Below the pieces are notes generated by a model, which saw only the letters and a list, made by a program, of their open reading frames with translations, did not search any database and had not been told where the DNA came from. A stretch of 63,430 nucleotides of DNA, taken from positions 1-63,430 of the forward strand of contig NXFV01001431.1 in assembly GCA_002803225.1 (NCBI GenBank), read 5' to 3'. The position numbers and the translations under genes were made by a program. This DNA comes from Gamarada debralockiae (lineage: Eukaryota > Ascomycota > Leotiomycetes > Helotiales > Hyphodiscaceae). Shown in pieces: positions 43,996 to 54,770 of the stretch. Each line of letters begins with the position of its first letter. Within the stretch, counting starts at the first letter, position 1.

Positions 43996-44485
43996 GTCCA
44001 TGATGACGGATTATTTGGACCGCGTAGCTCGTGAGCTAAATTCGCAGGATTGTAAGGAAAGTTAGTAATTCTATGAATACAGCTGGAAAGTGAATGGGAA
44101 GTTATTTCTGCCTTTGCTATCCGGGAATGATATTCTTTATGATAATTATATCTGTCCAGTGGTTTAAATTTAGATGCTGTGCTCTGATCACTCATAAACC
44201 TCGGAGACTTTTAACTATTCATGAGAGCAGAACTCCCCGATGCCCTGGGTTCTTGTTTCTCTCGAAGTTTAAAAACTCCCTTCAGACAATTCGCCCTTCG
44301 TTATTTTTGTCTCAATTATTGCCATAGCAAACGAGTCAAGCGTAGCGAAAGGTCTAGGAGTGTATGAGTTCATCGTACCACGGTATGGTAATTACAATTA
44401 GGACTGATGTCTTTAATTTTCCACTCATAGGAAATTATGGCTTCCAATAAAAGCATATGCGTCCATAATCCTTCATCTCGATGCA

Positions 44486-45267
44486 ATGTCTGGCATCGAA
44501 TGTCTGACACAGCAACTCCTAGCGAGTCTCAACCTCCAAGGACTCGACATTCAGACTGAATCTGTTCCGAATCTATCACCGTTCTTAAGACTGCCCACAG
44601 AGATACGCCTTCAAATCTATCAGTACATCGTCCCAACAAAATTCGTCTCATGGAAATCCTCTGAAGCACTACGACATGATAAAACCCCTGTTGTCCAGCT
44701 CTTCGAACAAGTTACCAAATCTACAAAGAGCTATGGCCGGAACGGTACTCAGGAGTATTCTATGATATGAAGCTAAGGGCCAGGAGCCTTTTTCTTCTCA
44801 ACTCGACCTCGTTGCCAACTAAAAGGTTACCGCTGGTAAGAGCCGTCAGGAATCTCATTCTTTGTATCCCTATTCGAAACAAATACCTCGTCGGGATGGC
44901 GAAAATTGTCTCTACTCTGCAGTCTTTTGTTTCTCTTTTGAATATGGCATTAAGATCACAAGTGACGTAGCTCCAAAAGTTACGATTGGACTTGCACTTT
45001 AATCCCCGGCTCATTCAGGACTGGTCGATTTGGGGATGTTTTTTCGAGGTCTTGAAAACCTATTTGAGGCCGCTGCGACAATTAGGGACCTTAAAAGACG
45101 TATCCATCCTATCGATTGAAATCCGAGCCGATGAGCCGGATTGGAAGACCAACTCCTTATACATGGATGTATATGGCGAACACGAGCCAGACATCCTCAG
45201 GGAGTTCAGAATTCTATTAGATGGCTTGGTAAAGGAGATAAATTTAGCGAACCGAGCGAAGACCTAG
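44486..45267 (+). pseudogene. Broken 2EXR-like gene, copy 2
   Basis: The first 65 or so codons read cleanly from an ATG at 44486, including FLRLPTEIRLQIYQYIVPTK. A one-base frameshift near 44685 moves the frame to PALRTSYQIYKELWPERYSG and on to 44970. There a TAG (44968-44970) interrupts before LQKLRLDLHFNPRLIQDWSI and a C-terminal part ending at 45267. So there is one frameshift plus one stop; otherwise about 255 residues would have been encoded. Such genes are numerous in plant-associated and other pezizomycotine fungi and of unknown role. It is less damaged than copy 1. Confidence 0.6.
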
Positions 45268-45815
45268 TAGATTGCCAAAATATAGTAGAAACGATATATT
45301 TGGCCGATTAGGTACATTCGATACTTTTGATGAAAATCAATCTGAAGACTAAAAGCATGAATAGCTCACCTCTCAAAGTCCCAACACAACTTAATAACCA
45401 ATCCTCTTGTATCTGTTTACTGAACTCCCGTATACATAATGTCCACTATTATCACACACAAATTCCAGAAGCATTGTGGTTCTGGGTCGAACCTTTCCGT
45501 TTTAGCGACCAAGGCCCCTAGAAGTTTAGCCGTGAAATCTCAATTGGCTCCAAACCGCCAAGGATCCTGGTTCTTGGTTTAGGTTCAATAAGACCTCTAC
45601 CATCATATTTCAAAACATGCGTATTTGCTTTGAGATCGCAATATGATTTAGTCAAATATGACCTTCCAGTGGTGGAGCGTCCACTTCCGCAGCCTCATCA
45701 GAAAAGTTCGAAGCGCCAGCGCGAAGACGTGCTGTACCTACCAAGAGAAGAAACCGTGGGGGGTGTTTCGGAACTGCGAGAACGAATAAAGTGTGCGCTA
45801 TCATTATCAGGCAAA
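45268..45815. other. Intergenic, possible gene debris
   Basis: Contains short fragments such as ALWFWVEPFRFSDQ at about 45470 in plus frames, possibly further debris of the 2EXR-like region. The minus-strand MFS gene ends at its right edge. Confidence 0.4.
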
Positions 45816-48008
45816 TTATGAATCAAAATTCTTGAGTCTCGAAGGCCACCGCCGCCAAGAAATATCCTCACGCTCTCTTCCAGCTTCCAAAACCCACTGT
45901 ACTAACAAAATCGGCATTACAGCAACAACAAGCATCGCCAATGTCAAGAACGCAAATCCAAACCCCAAGCGATTAAATATCAGCTGGACAATCCCCACAG
46001 CCAAAGCACCACACGAAAATCGACTCAAGTTCATAATCGCAATCACAGACGCAGAGCAACCAGTGTACGTATCTGCAGCCAGAACGCCGTTGAGAAAGAG
46101 TACGGCCGTTGCGCTGAAAGCAATGAAGAATTGTAGAACGAGAGGGACCGCGATTGAGGGAGAAAGAAAGGAGAACCCGTAGCCGGCGGTTGTGGCGATA
46201 AAGAGTAGGGCGATCCACCAGAGACTCCGCAGGCGTGCGCGATAGATGGGAAAGTTGGGAAGAGACTTAGGGTCCAATGAGGTGTTTTGGTCGATGTCGT
46301 GCCGGTCTCTGTAGCGCCGTTCGACAATTCGGTAATCTCGATTCATGATGAAGCTGGTGGCGTAGAAACTCAGGACACTGCCTGCACCGCTAGGGAGGAA
46401 TGCGACCCCCACAAGGAGGGTCGAGAGATGGAAGCGAGATTGAAATATGAGGGTTGTGGTGGAGATGACTGCAGTCCACACGGCGTAGACAATGCTGCCA
46501 AAGGCAATTGATGCAACGATATTTTTTTGTCGAAGGCAGTTGAAAGGCTGGATGAAAGCTGCGAGCGATGGTCGGTAGCTTCGATCATTGTTTGTCGGGT
46601 CAAAAGGAGTATCACGTGATTTGAAAATGGACCAGAACGGGCGATGTATCAGTCCCAGCTTGATTGTGCCATTGCCGGCGATACTTCGAAGGGTTTCTGG
46701 AAGAAGCAGGACAACCAAAGCCATAAGAGCGGCCGCGAAGATAAAAAGCACCCAGAAAATTGATCGGAAACCGAGGAAGTGGGTAAGAGTTCCACCAATG
46801 ACAGGGCTTATGAAGTGGCTGCCAATCAACACTGCCGACTATAAATATTTGGAAAAAAATGTATTGAGAGTTTTCTCACCTGTACCAAAGATTCCCATCA
46901 AGTTTCCTTTTTCTTTGGCTGTCGAAATGTCCCCGATGACTGAGGCTCCTGGCGACTTGTTAGAAGGAAGATCGTCAGCATCAGTAGCTGTTGACTTACC
47001 GATGGCAGTAAGTGCAGCACTTCCCCCACCTTGAATAGCACGAAGTATGGTTAGAGCAACAAATCTTTTTGTAAATACCAGTCCGATGCTAGCCCCTGAG
47101 AACACAAAGAGAGTGCCGATAAGGACCGGGCGACGTCCGACACCTTCAAAGGGCATTCGCAGGACAGGTGTAATGCCTTGAACCACCATAAAAGTAGTGA
47201 TTGTGAGTAAGACAAGTTCCTTCGAGACGTGGAAGTCCTGTGAATGCAATGAGTATAGATGCTATATATCAGAACATTCGAGGCTTACCGTTGCAATGGT
47301 ATTAAGCGCGGGGAAATAGATGATACTGGACAGGGGTGACAGGCTCCCTGCTAATGAGACGAGGGCAACGACCATCAATTTCTTCTTACGAGTGAAGGAG
47401 TGGTACGGAGGTTCCGGTAACAGTTTATCGACACGAGGTGACTGTTTTTCGTGGGTATCTGGAGGCTCCGGCTCTAAACATAATCTCTGAAATTGAGCCA
47501 GCACACTCCGGTGGTGGCTTTGAAGGACTTGGGCTGGAGGACGCGGGAAGGACTCATACAGGTCAGGACTTGCGGTGATTCTCCTGGTTCTCGACTCTAG
47601 AATAGTAATTGCGGCGGGGGATTCTTTCTCGCATGTGTCGGCATATTGGCCAATTTGAATATCGTTTTGAATGAGGTCGCTTTCCTCAGTAGTGACGTCA
47701 TGAACATCCCCAGTGCCGGACTGAACTGAGTAAACGGAAACTGAAGGCGACCGGAAGCCGTTGTGGATTTCGGTATGATCTGAGAGATGTATATGCGAGC
47801 TTCCACGAATTCCTAGCAGGTCTTTCACATTGGCAAATACTTTGATGCTTCTAGATGTCGACGAATTTCGGGATAATTTTGCTGAATGGATACTGCTTCG
47901 AGGGGCACTGCTCCTTCTACTGACTCGTCGCCCTTTGATGGATATTCTAGCTGCAACTGGGGCTTCCAAGAATCCCTGAGAAGATGGCGGGATATCTGAA
48001 GGATTCAT
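45816..48008 (-). CDS. MFS multidrug transporter (DHA1-like)
   Basis: Drug:proton antiporter of the 12-helix DHA1 type, plasma membrane. Four exons (47289-48008, 47000-47237, 46880-46948, 45816-46831) with introns of 51, 51 and 48 bp give 680 residues. An unusually long N-terminal cytosolic tail (about 210 residues), rich in Ser/Arg, precedes the first helix at KLMVVALVSLAGSLSPLSS. ILRAIQGGGSAALTAIGASV (joined over intron 2) is the family motif in helix 4-5; the next exon has VIGDISTAKEKGNLMGIFGT and then SHFISPVIGGTLTHFLGFRS. The acceptor of intron 3 was set at GTCGGCAG, which keeps frame. The second half is a single long exon. Substrate unknown. All motifs are intact. Confidence 0.87.
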
Positions 48009-48831
48009 AACTCAAAAGATTTCGCTAGTCAAACTATTTTTATGATCAGAGACAAAGAAGATGGCTTTCTTCCTTATAACAGTATTGTCTTGCAACTTAA
48101 TCCCAGCTGTGAAATTGTAATAACAATGAATATGGCACTACAGCACAGGTGTTGCTTCAATAGCTAGATATCTTCCGGTTTTTCCTAGGGCGATACTCGA
48201 ACCACTTGATCTGCGCAAGGGTTCACGCCCCTTGCAGTCCACCCTGCTTGTGGACGGCTGTGATGAGGCTGGATCACATGGACCAAAATTTTCTGATGTC
48301 AGTACATGATTGGGATTCGAACCTTCGGAGCGCAACTTTGTCCAAGAGCGCTCAGGGCTCGATCTATATTCCACATAGTAAAGGATTATACCCTGAATCA
48401 CTTGCTTTGAGGAGAGAGACAGAGGATCTGAAAGCAAAACTGCACTGAGTGAAGTGCACTTTTGCGTAGTTTCGAGTCAGCTGCAAGAGAAGTGGAAAGG
48501 GACTGGGAACTCCAGATTCCGGGGAAAACGTCAATCTTGCTCAGCCACATACTCGACGGGCGTTATTAATGCATGGCACACTGGACTCAATGCACTCTGC
48601 GAAACATGAAAACCTCTGTTGAAGCTGGTCCAATGGGACGCATTGCGCACAGACGATGTTTACATAAGGAGCGCTGCTGCGAAGGCGGCATGGGAATATC
48701 CCGAAACCGTTGGATTCGCAGATCTGTCGCAATTGCTGAACTCTAAATTCTGCATTAAGAAAGATGTCGATAAGATGGAATAGTAGCACGTTGTCGGTCT
48801 CGTGGATCTGAAAAAGCTTGAGTTATCGCTA
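48009..48831. other. Intergenic
   Basis: Upstream region of the MFS gene up to the MITE. Two tRNA T-arm-like words occur (about 48187 and 48308) but no cloverleaf folds. Minus-strand open frames lack domains. Confidence 0.4.
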
Positions 48832-49087
48832 CGAAGGTCCCGTTCAAAAGTCCTGCCACGCTAAAAACCGCCACAATGCCAAAACCCTCTGACCTAGCAA
48901 CGGCGATAGCGGCTAGGTGCCTAAAACAAAGTCGCTGACAGCGGCATTTACAGGCTTTCTACATTAAAGCTTGGACACTAAACAGCCTGTAACCCTTCCA
49001 ATCTTACAGTGGCTGCTGTTGCTGTGCCAGGCCTGTGGCGCATCTGTGGCGTTTTTAGCGTGGCAGGACTTTTGAACGGGACCTTCG
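48832..49087. mobile_element. MITE with long inverted terminal repeats
   Basis: A 256-bp non-coding element. The left end CGAAGGTCCCGTTCAAAAGT and the following 24 bases pair with the complement of the right end: 43 of 44 positions match, the difference being one extra C in a CCGCC/CGCC. It is flanked by TA on both sides (48830-48831 and 49088-49089), the Tc1/mariner-superfamily target duplication. There is no open frame. The near-identity of the ends shows it is recent or unRIPed. Confidence 0.9.
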
Positions 49088-50777
49088 TACTTCGTAAACT
49101 AGGCTGCTTTTAACGTTAGCCGACCGCTGAAACCTCATCGCACCTCCTTCTCTCATCCACCTCGATCTATCTGTTATACTGCCAAAGACTCCGAATTCCG
49201 ACTATTATGCCTTGTAGGATCATGTTTCGAAGATTTGGTCAAATCATGAGAGTCTCGGACCGCTTCATCTTCCCAGGGTTCCCAGAAGGATCTGGGGAAC
49301 TGGCGCTCTCCTCCCCGTCCGAGCTTTTGGGCCTTTGATACACGGTCTCGATATCTTGAGACAATTGCGCAAAGATCCACCAGAAAATGGTATCAAGGCT
49401 ATCCTAACCTGCCACGTGCCTAAAAAGATAAGCTTATGCTTTTACCATCTTCCTATATCCGGTCCAATTGCCGGGAGTCTCTGGCGATTCTGCTACACCA
49501 CCGCATCAGCAACCATTCCTGTGCTAGTGTCATTCTGTGGGCCTTCTCCTTCTATGAAGTTACCACTTCAGCAACACTATAATATAGATGCAGCCTCTCT
49601 TATTGTCATGGGTGCACCAAGTCTCTGGCGTTGTACCAGTCCTCTCAAATTCTTCATAACCAATGAGCAATCAAACGGGGGGTTGATAGAAGTGAAGTTC
49701 TGCACTTAGATACTCTCTTGCAGATATTTCTGCTTTTAAATTATCAGGCTATATTGTTTCTGAATTTATCTTCTTTTCGGTCTCACGGTGGGTTCAGATG
49801 GGTCACGTGTTTCCGTAGAGCAGCAAACTCATATCATAACTTAAAAGGTGAGGGGACGAGGAGAATGACAAAGTGCCTATATTTATGTCTCATATGCATT
49901 GTACTTATATTGATTGTCTGATTGGATCCACGACACCTGATCGTTGCCCCAAATTCTGCACAAACAGCTTAGATAAATGGGTTAGATTTAGCCTCATACC
50001 TTACATAGTATGAAGGAGGCAATGCATCATTTTGCCTGCGTTCTAGAAATGTAACTGAACAATGACCTTCAATTTATCCAGTTGGAACTGGATCATTCAG
50101 GTCGATATATATTTTTCTTCTCTTCGTTTTTGTTGTGCTGAACGACAATTCAACGCTGCCGGCAAATGTTTCGACTGTCCTAGCCTGAGAAAAACAATGA
50201 TAGATGATTGGGTCTCCTCAAACAAGAGAATCTATCTTTAATCATCGCGGGAGATGACCAACCCTGTTTGCCTTTACAAAGAACAACCTTGTAGCAGACC
50301 CTCATTCTGCAGAAGCATCCTAGCCGGGCTGAATACACCACAACACACGGACATCGTCTTGTTTATCAGGCACAGAGAAACAGATGCCAAGATCTCATTT
50401 TGGATCTGTGGATGGTTCCTTGAGGGTTATCAGCCTGTCTGAATTCAGTCAGCCGAGGACCGTTGTGAAACCACGCGGTTCTGGGACTAAAAATAAACAT
50501 TCACTTCAATATTTGAAGGATATTGAACCACTGACACAATCACAGAAGAGCATCATCGGAGCGAAGGATGATACCGAGTATTCTGGACGTCAAGGAGTTT
50601 GAATGTGTCTATTTTGACCCAAAGCCTTCTTCCCCGAGTACTATTTAACGACCTGATTCCGCCTAGAATATATGGTCCTGCAGGTCGTTTTCTTTTCTAA
50701 GTCATTCATCTCTTGGTTCGAGTTGTCTTTCACCGCAATCTCCTTCAAAATCGCCCTGAAATCGCCTTACAGCCGAC
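49088..50777. other. 1.7-kb intergenic
   Basis: AT-rich; no gene recognised on either strand. The last few hundred bases should contain the old promoter of the sulfate permease relic. Confidence 0.5.
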
Positions 50778-52873
50778 ATGAAGCTCGCTCAGTCCCTCCA
50801 CAAAGAGGTCGAAACTGATGAGACCATTCGCCGGGTCAGAGGACTTGCCAGCAAAGCTACACGCTCCTTCCCATCCGCAATAGCGAAGTACTTTCTGGAT
50901 AAAGTACGAATTGTGCCGTGGCTTCCAAAACTATTCTCCAAAATGGATTCTGAACGACTTCATCGCAGGCATAACTATCGGGTCCTGCAAGCTCTCGCTT
51001 ATGCAAAGATTGCAACTATCCCAGGAGAGTTCGGCCACATGTCCAGTTGGCTGCCACCTACGATCTATGCAATCATGGGAACTTCCAAAGGTAGGTTTCT
51101 ACAAGCCGCGAAAAAAACAAATAAAAATTCTAGAAGCGGCTGCTAATGGCACGGTTTCAAAGATATCTCCTCGGGTCCTACTTCAATCACGGCGCAAATC
51201 ATCGCAGACCTTATCACCGAGGGCTTCTCAGCGCAAGTGATTGCCGGCGTTGTCGCCTTTTTCGTCGGCACCTACTCCCTGCTAATCGGACTCTCCAATC
51301 TTGGATTCATCCTCGATTTTATCTCGATTCCCGTGCTGAGCGGTTTCGTGTCTGCCGCAGCCCTCACAATCACCTTCGGTCAAGTTCCTGCATTTTTCGG
51401 TGAAATAAACATCGAGTCGAGTACCAGCACGATAATCCACGACTTCTTCGCCAAACTAAGGCTCTTACATTCGCTATGGGGTTTTCAGAAATTGTTCTCT
51501 TGACCATAATGTAACAAACGGAAAGCGTTAGGGAAAGCGGTCTCGAGTCCTCTGGTTAATATCGACATCTCGAAACGCTATAATTCTCCTAATCTTCACC
51601 AGCATCAGCTATGTCGTCAACAAAGTCTTGAAGAAATAATTGTTCGACATCTCCCAGATCTCCAAGGCCAGCGTCAAACTACCGTCCGTCCCCTCTACCA
51701 CACTTGTTCGCAAGGTAGTTGGAAGGTGTATCACTGTCTTCCTCGCCATGGCGCTCGAGCACCTCGCAATAGCCAAATCGTTCGCTCGCAGACACGGCTA
51801 TGTGATTGATAAAAGTCAAGAGTTTGTCTTCCTGGAACTAACCAATTTTGCCAACGGCTTCTTCCCAACCATGCCTACAGCGGTGCCTTCTCTCGCACCG
51901 TGAATTCCGAGTCAGGTGTCAAAAAACCCCTTGGCGGATTCGTGACATGAGGCTTTGTGGTCCGCAGCATCTACTTTCTCACTGGCGTCTTATTCTGGAT
52001 TCCCGAAGCCACACTATCAGCGATTATTGTCACAGCTGTCTGGCAGATCGTCATTCCTCCGAAGATGTTCTACTCGTACTTCTCTGGTCGACTTCGTTGC
52101 ATCCATGATATCATTCTGGGTAACGCTCTTCGTATCAGTGGAGAATGGGCATCGCTGCGGCTGTCACTTTCAGCATTCTCCATCTACTTCTCAGCACAGT
52201 ATTTGCACACTTAACCTACATCACCTGCGGCAACATTACCGCTCTGTATCCATCACTCGCCTTAAACGTTCCACCCAGTACAACACCACTTCCATACGAC
52301 ACTCGGATCTCCAAGTTCACGCAATCGCTACTATTCCCCAACGCTTATCGCACCAAAATCAGATTGCTCACTTCAGTTCAAGTGGCCAGTTCTGGCGCGC
52401 AAGTCAATTCCTTACAAACCGATAAGGGACGACTTTGGAGCGAGAACAATGCCGAGAAGAGGATCGAGGCTCTACGGTCCAAAGCCGGCGTTCACAATGG
52501 GCCTTCCACTCTCCAAATCGTGATAGTTGATCTCGGGAACGTCATGTTCATCGATACGACGGGTCTACAGGCTTTGAAGGATGCGAAGAGAGACCTCATT
52601 GCATTTGCTGGTAGTGAATTGCAGATCAGGTTTGTGGGTATGAATGAGGGCGTGAGGATGAGGTTCGAGATGTCTGGAGGGCATTTGTTGAATTCTTTTG
52701 ATGAGTTTGACGATACTCAAGCAAATGCCGAAGGAGTTGGCTGGTGTGCAGAGCGCCATTTGGGCAGGACGGGTACTGAAGGAGTTTTGAGTGACAGCTT
52801 CAGAGTTGTAGGCCCCCCGATTTCGTTGATCGCATTGTCTGTTTCGGTTACTTCAAGGTCTAAAGGTCTATGA
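50778..52873 (+). pseudogene. SulP sulfate permease with STAS domain, decayed
   Basis: Sulfate/anion transporter relic. Blocks in family order are KVRIVPWLP, NYSPKWILNDFIAGITIG, QALAYAKIATIPGEFGHMSS, IYAIMGTSK, an intron of about 60-80 bp, TSITAQIIADLITEGFSAQV, DFISIPVLSGFVSAAALTIT, SYVVNK, LFDISQISKASVKLPSVPST, EATLSAIIVTAVWQIVIPPK, FWVTLFVSVENG, and finally the STAS domain with VDLGNVMFIDTTGLQALKDA. Frame changes occur near 50935 (extra A), 50980, 51460-51640, 51890 and 52080-52145, and TGA/TAA codons interrupt the middle. At least five breaks rule out a working permease. Only the first exon and the 242-codon STAS end are still open. Confidence 0.85.
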
Positions 52874-53673
52874 ATCGCTGTCTCTGTTTTGAATTTACTT
52901 TTCTCCTTTTCTGAGTCGTTCATATAAATTGAATGATTGCGGTTCTCCGCTGGCCAGGTTTGTTTCTTTGCTTGTTTTCTTCTCGAGTGCTCTGGCAAGC
53001 CTCCCCATTGTTTTCATAAGACTCCAAAGCTGAACTCGTCAGCCACAACAAGCCAACTGAGTGATTGAGGACGTCTACTAGAGGTTTGGGGAGTTGCGAT
53101 CCGGTGATATTTCTCTAGCGATCACATTGTCCCTACATAGACAAGCCCTCTTGGAATTTCTTTTGTTAATGATCCTAGCAATATGTGAGCGTGTTTGAGG
53201 TATCGTGAGGCTATTATTTGGCCAATGTTCCTCGTTATGCTCCGTTTCACTGAGCAGTGACCACGTTTGTTATGGATAATTGAATGTGCAACGAGTCCCC
53301 AAGCATCGATACATCCATTTTGGCACCAATGTAATATGAGCGAATAACAGTGGTACACTAGATGTGAATGTTCAATCCTTATTAACCTACTACAGTCCGG
53401 ATGCTACCGCACGTGATGTCATCCACTTCCCCTAAGTTAACCGACTGATCACTTGACCACACTAGCGTCCTAACGATTCACCATGGAATTGAAGCAATAC
53501 ATGACATAGCCTTACCAGCCAAGTTGGAATGAGCGATTGGAAAGAAATAGTTATATAATCGTCGAGGCGCCCACATTTCCCGAGTTACGAAACGCAATTC
53601 TTAAGCACTCGCTCCTCATAATAAGTCACAATTATCTCGACTTTCAGTTTTCTCAATCTCAGTCACGAGAACA
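52874..53673. other. Intergenic
   Basis: 800 bp without a recognised gene, AT-rich. Presumed upstream region of the SAM-like gene. Confidence 0.5.
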
Positions 53674-54125
53674 ATGACTCTTCCGGAATTCCTCCACAAG
53701 CTCCTGGGAGCGAAAGCATTGCCTCCTCCCTACACCTCAACTTCGAGCGAAAAGTCTTCACAGCCGATGTCAGCAACATCCAAGACGCCGTCTCAGCTAT
53801 ACCCCAGAATCAAAGCCACAGATGCGCCGCAATGGCACTGGTCCACTATACAATGCCGCGCCTGGCTCACTGCCGCCCTCGTTAAATACATAACTTCACT
53901 CCCGAATAAGCAGATGTGGCAGCCGAGAAGTTCAAAGGGTTCGGACCTAATATATATGAAATGAGCGTGACGGACTGGAAGGAAATAACTGGGGAAGAGA
54001 ATTGGAAGAGCCTTGCCAATATTATTTTCACGATGAGGATAAGAGTGGTGCGAGACCTAGGGGTGGTTGGACGCTGCAGGATTGAGCGCGGTGGGGTTAG
54101 TATGAAGGGGCTCGGATGGAGGTGA
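53674..54125 (+). pseudogene. Small SAM-like domain gene, probably frameshifted
   Basis: From an ATG at 53674 the frame gives a Ser/Pro-rich N-terminus, then WHWSTIQCRAWLTAALVKYI. The next block, ADVAAEKFKGFGPNIYEMSV followed by WKEITGEENWKSLANIIF, lies in another frame from about 53912. Together they resemble a sterile-alpha-motif-like fold (W.....C.WL...L..Y....A...A..F.GFG..IY.M....W..ITG). No intron of reasonable size restores the frame (the gap is about 30-40 bases), so a one-base change is likeliest. A very short intron is the alternative. Confidence 0.45.
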
Positions 54126-54770
54126 TGGAGTTCAGCGAGGAGCTTGCTTAAGTATTCAACTAAGGAAAATTTCAAAAAATAAAAAATATATTGCCTCAAG
54201 TGGACAAGGCGACTTCCACTTCAGTAGCTGTGTTGAACAGAGGTGGTCGCTGCTCAGTGCTCGACACTGTTTAAATTGTTCAAATCGTTCGGTAGATTCA
54301 AAGCCACAAATCTTTAGTTCGCGATTCTGGAATCTGGTCATAGTATCTAGATGAATCTTTCAACGATCTAATGCAGATATTTTAAACCATTACAGTGATT
54401 AACGCTACTCTATCCATCGGCAATTTCGGCGGTTGCTGGTTGCGATGACTGTTATGCACTTGCGTAAATGGCAGAATCTTCAAAACACTGATCTAGATCG
54501 AAATGGGCGACTGGAAACATAGGAATAACACGTCACCAAAAAGAAGAGGAAATAATCATAGGCAGATTTGCGTTCGGCTAGTTTCGAGTCCACGGATTCG
54601 TTCATTCGCCATTTTCGTAAAGTCATCATCGAGGAGCAGGTATCTTCGCGAAGAAAAGCTAGTCTCAAACGTAATCTATCGCATCCCATTCTTAGCAAGT
54701 ATCCCATTCCATCCCAAGATTCTCAACCCAAATCCCATCCCTGTCGGACTAAAGTGAGAGGATGTGGGGA
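54126..54770. other. Intergenic
   Basis: 645 bp between convergent genes. No gene recognised. Confidence 0.5.

Noticed and set aside
48180..48330. Two tRNA-like T-arm words (GTTCGAG, GGTTCGAATC) on the minus strand
   Set aside because: No acceptor stem, D-arm or proper anticodon arm could be paired around either word.
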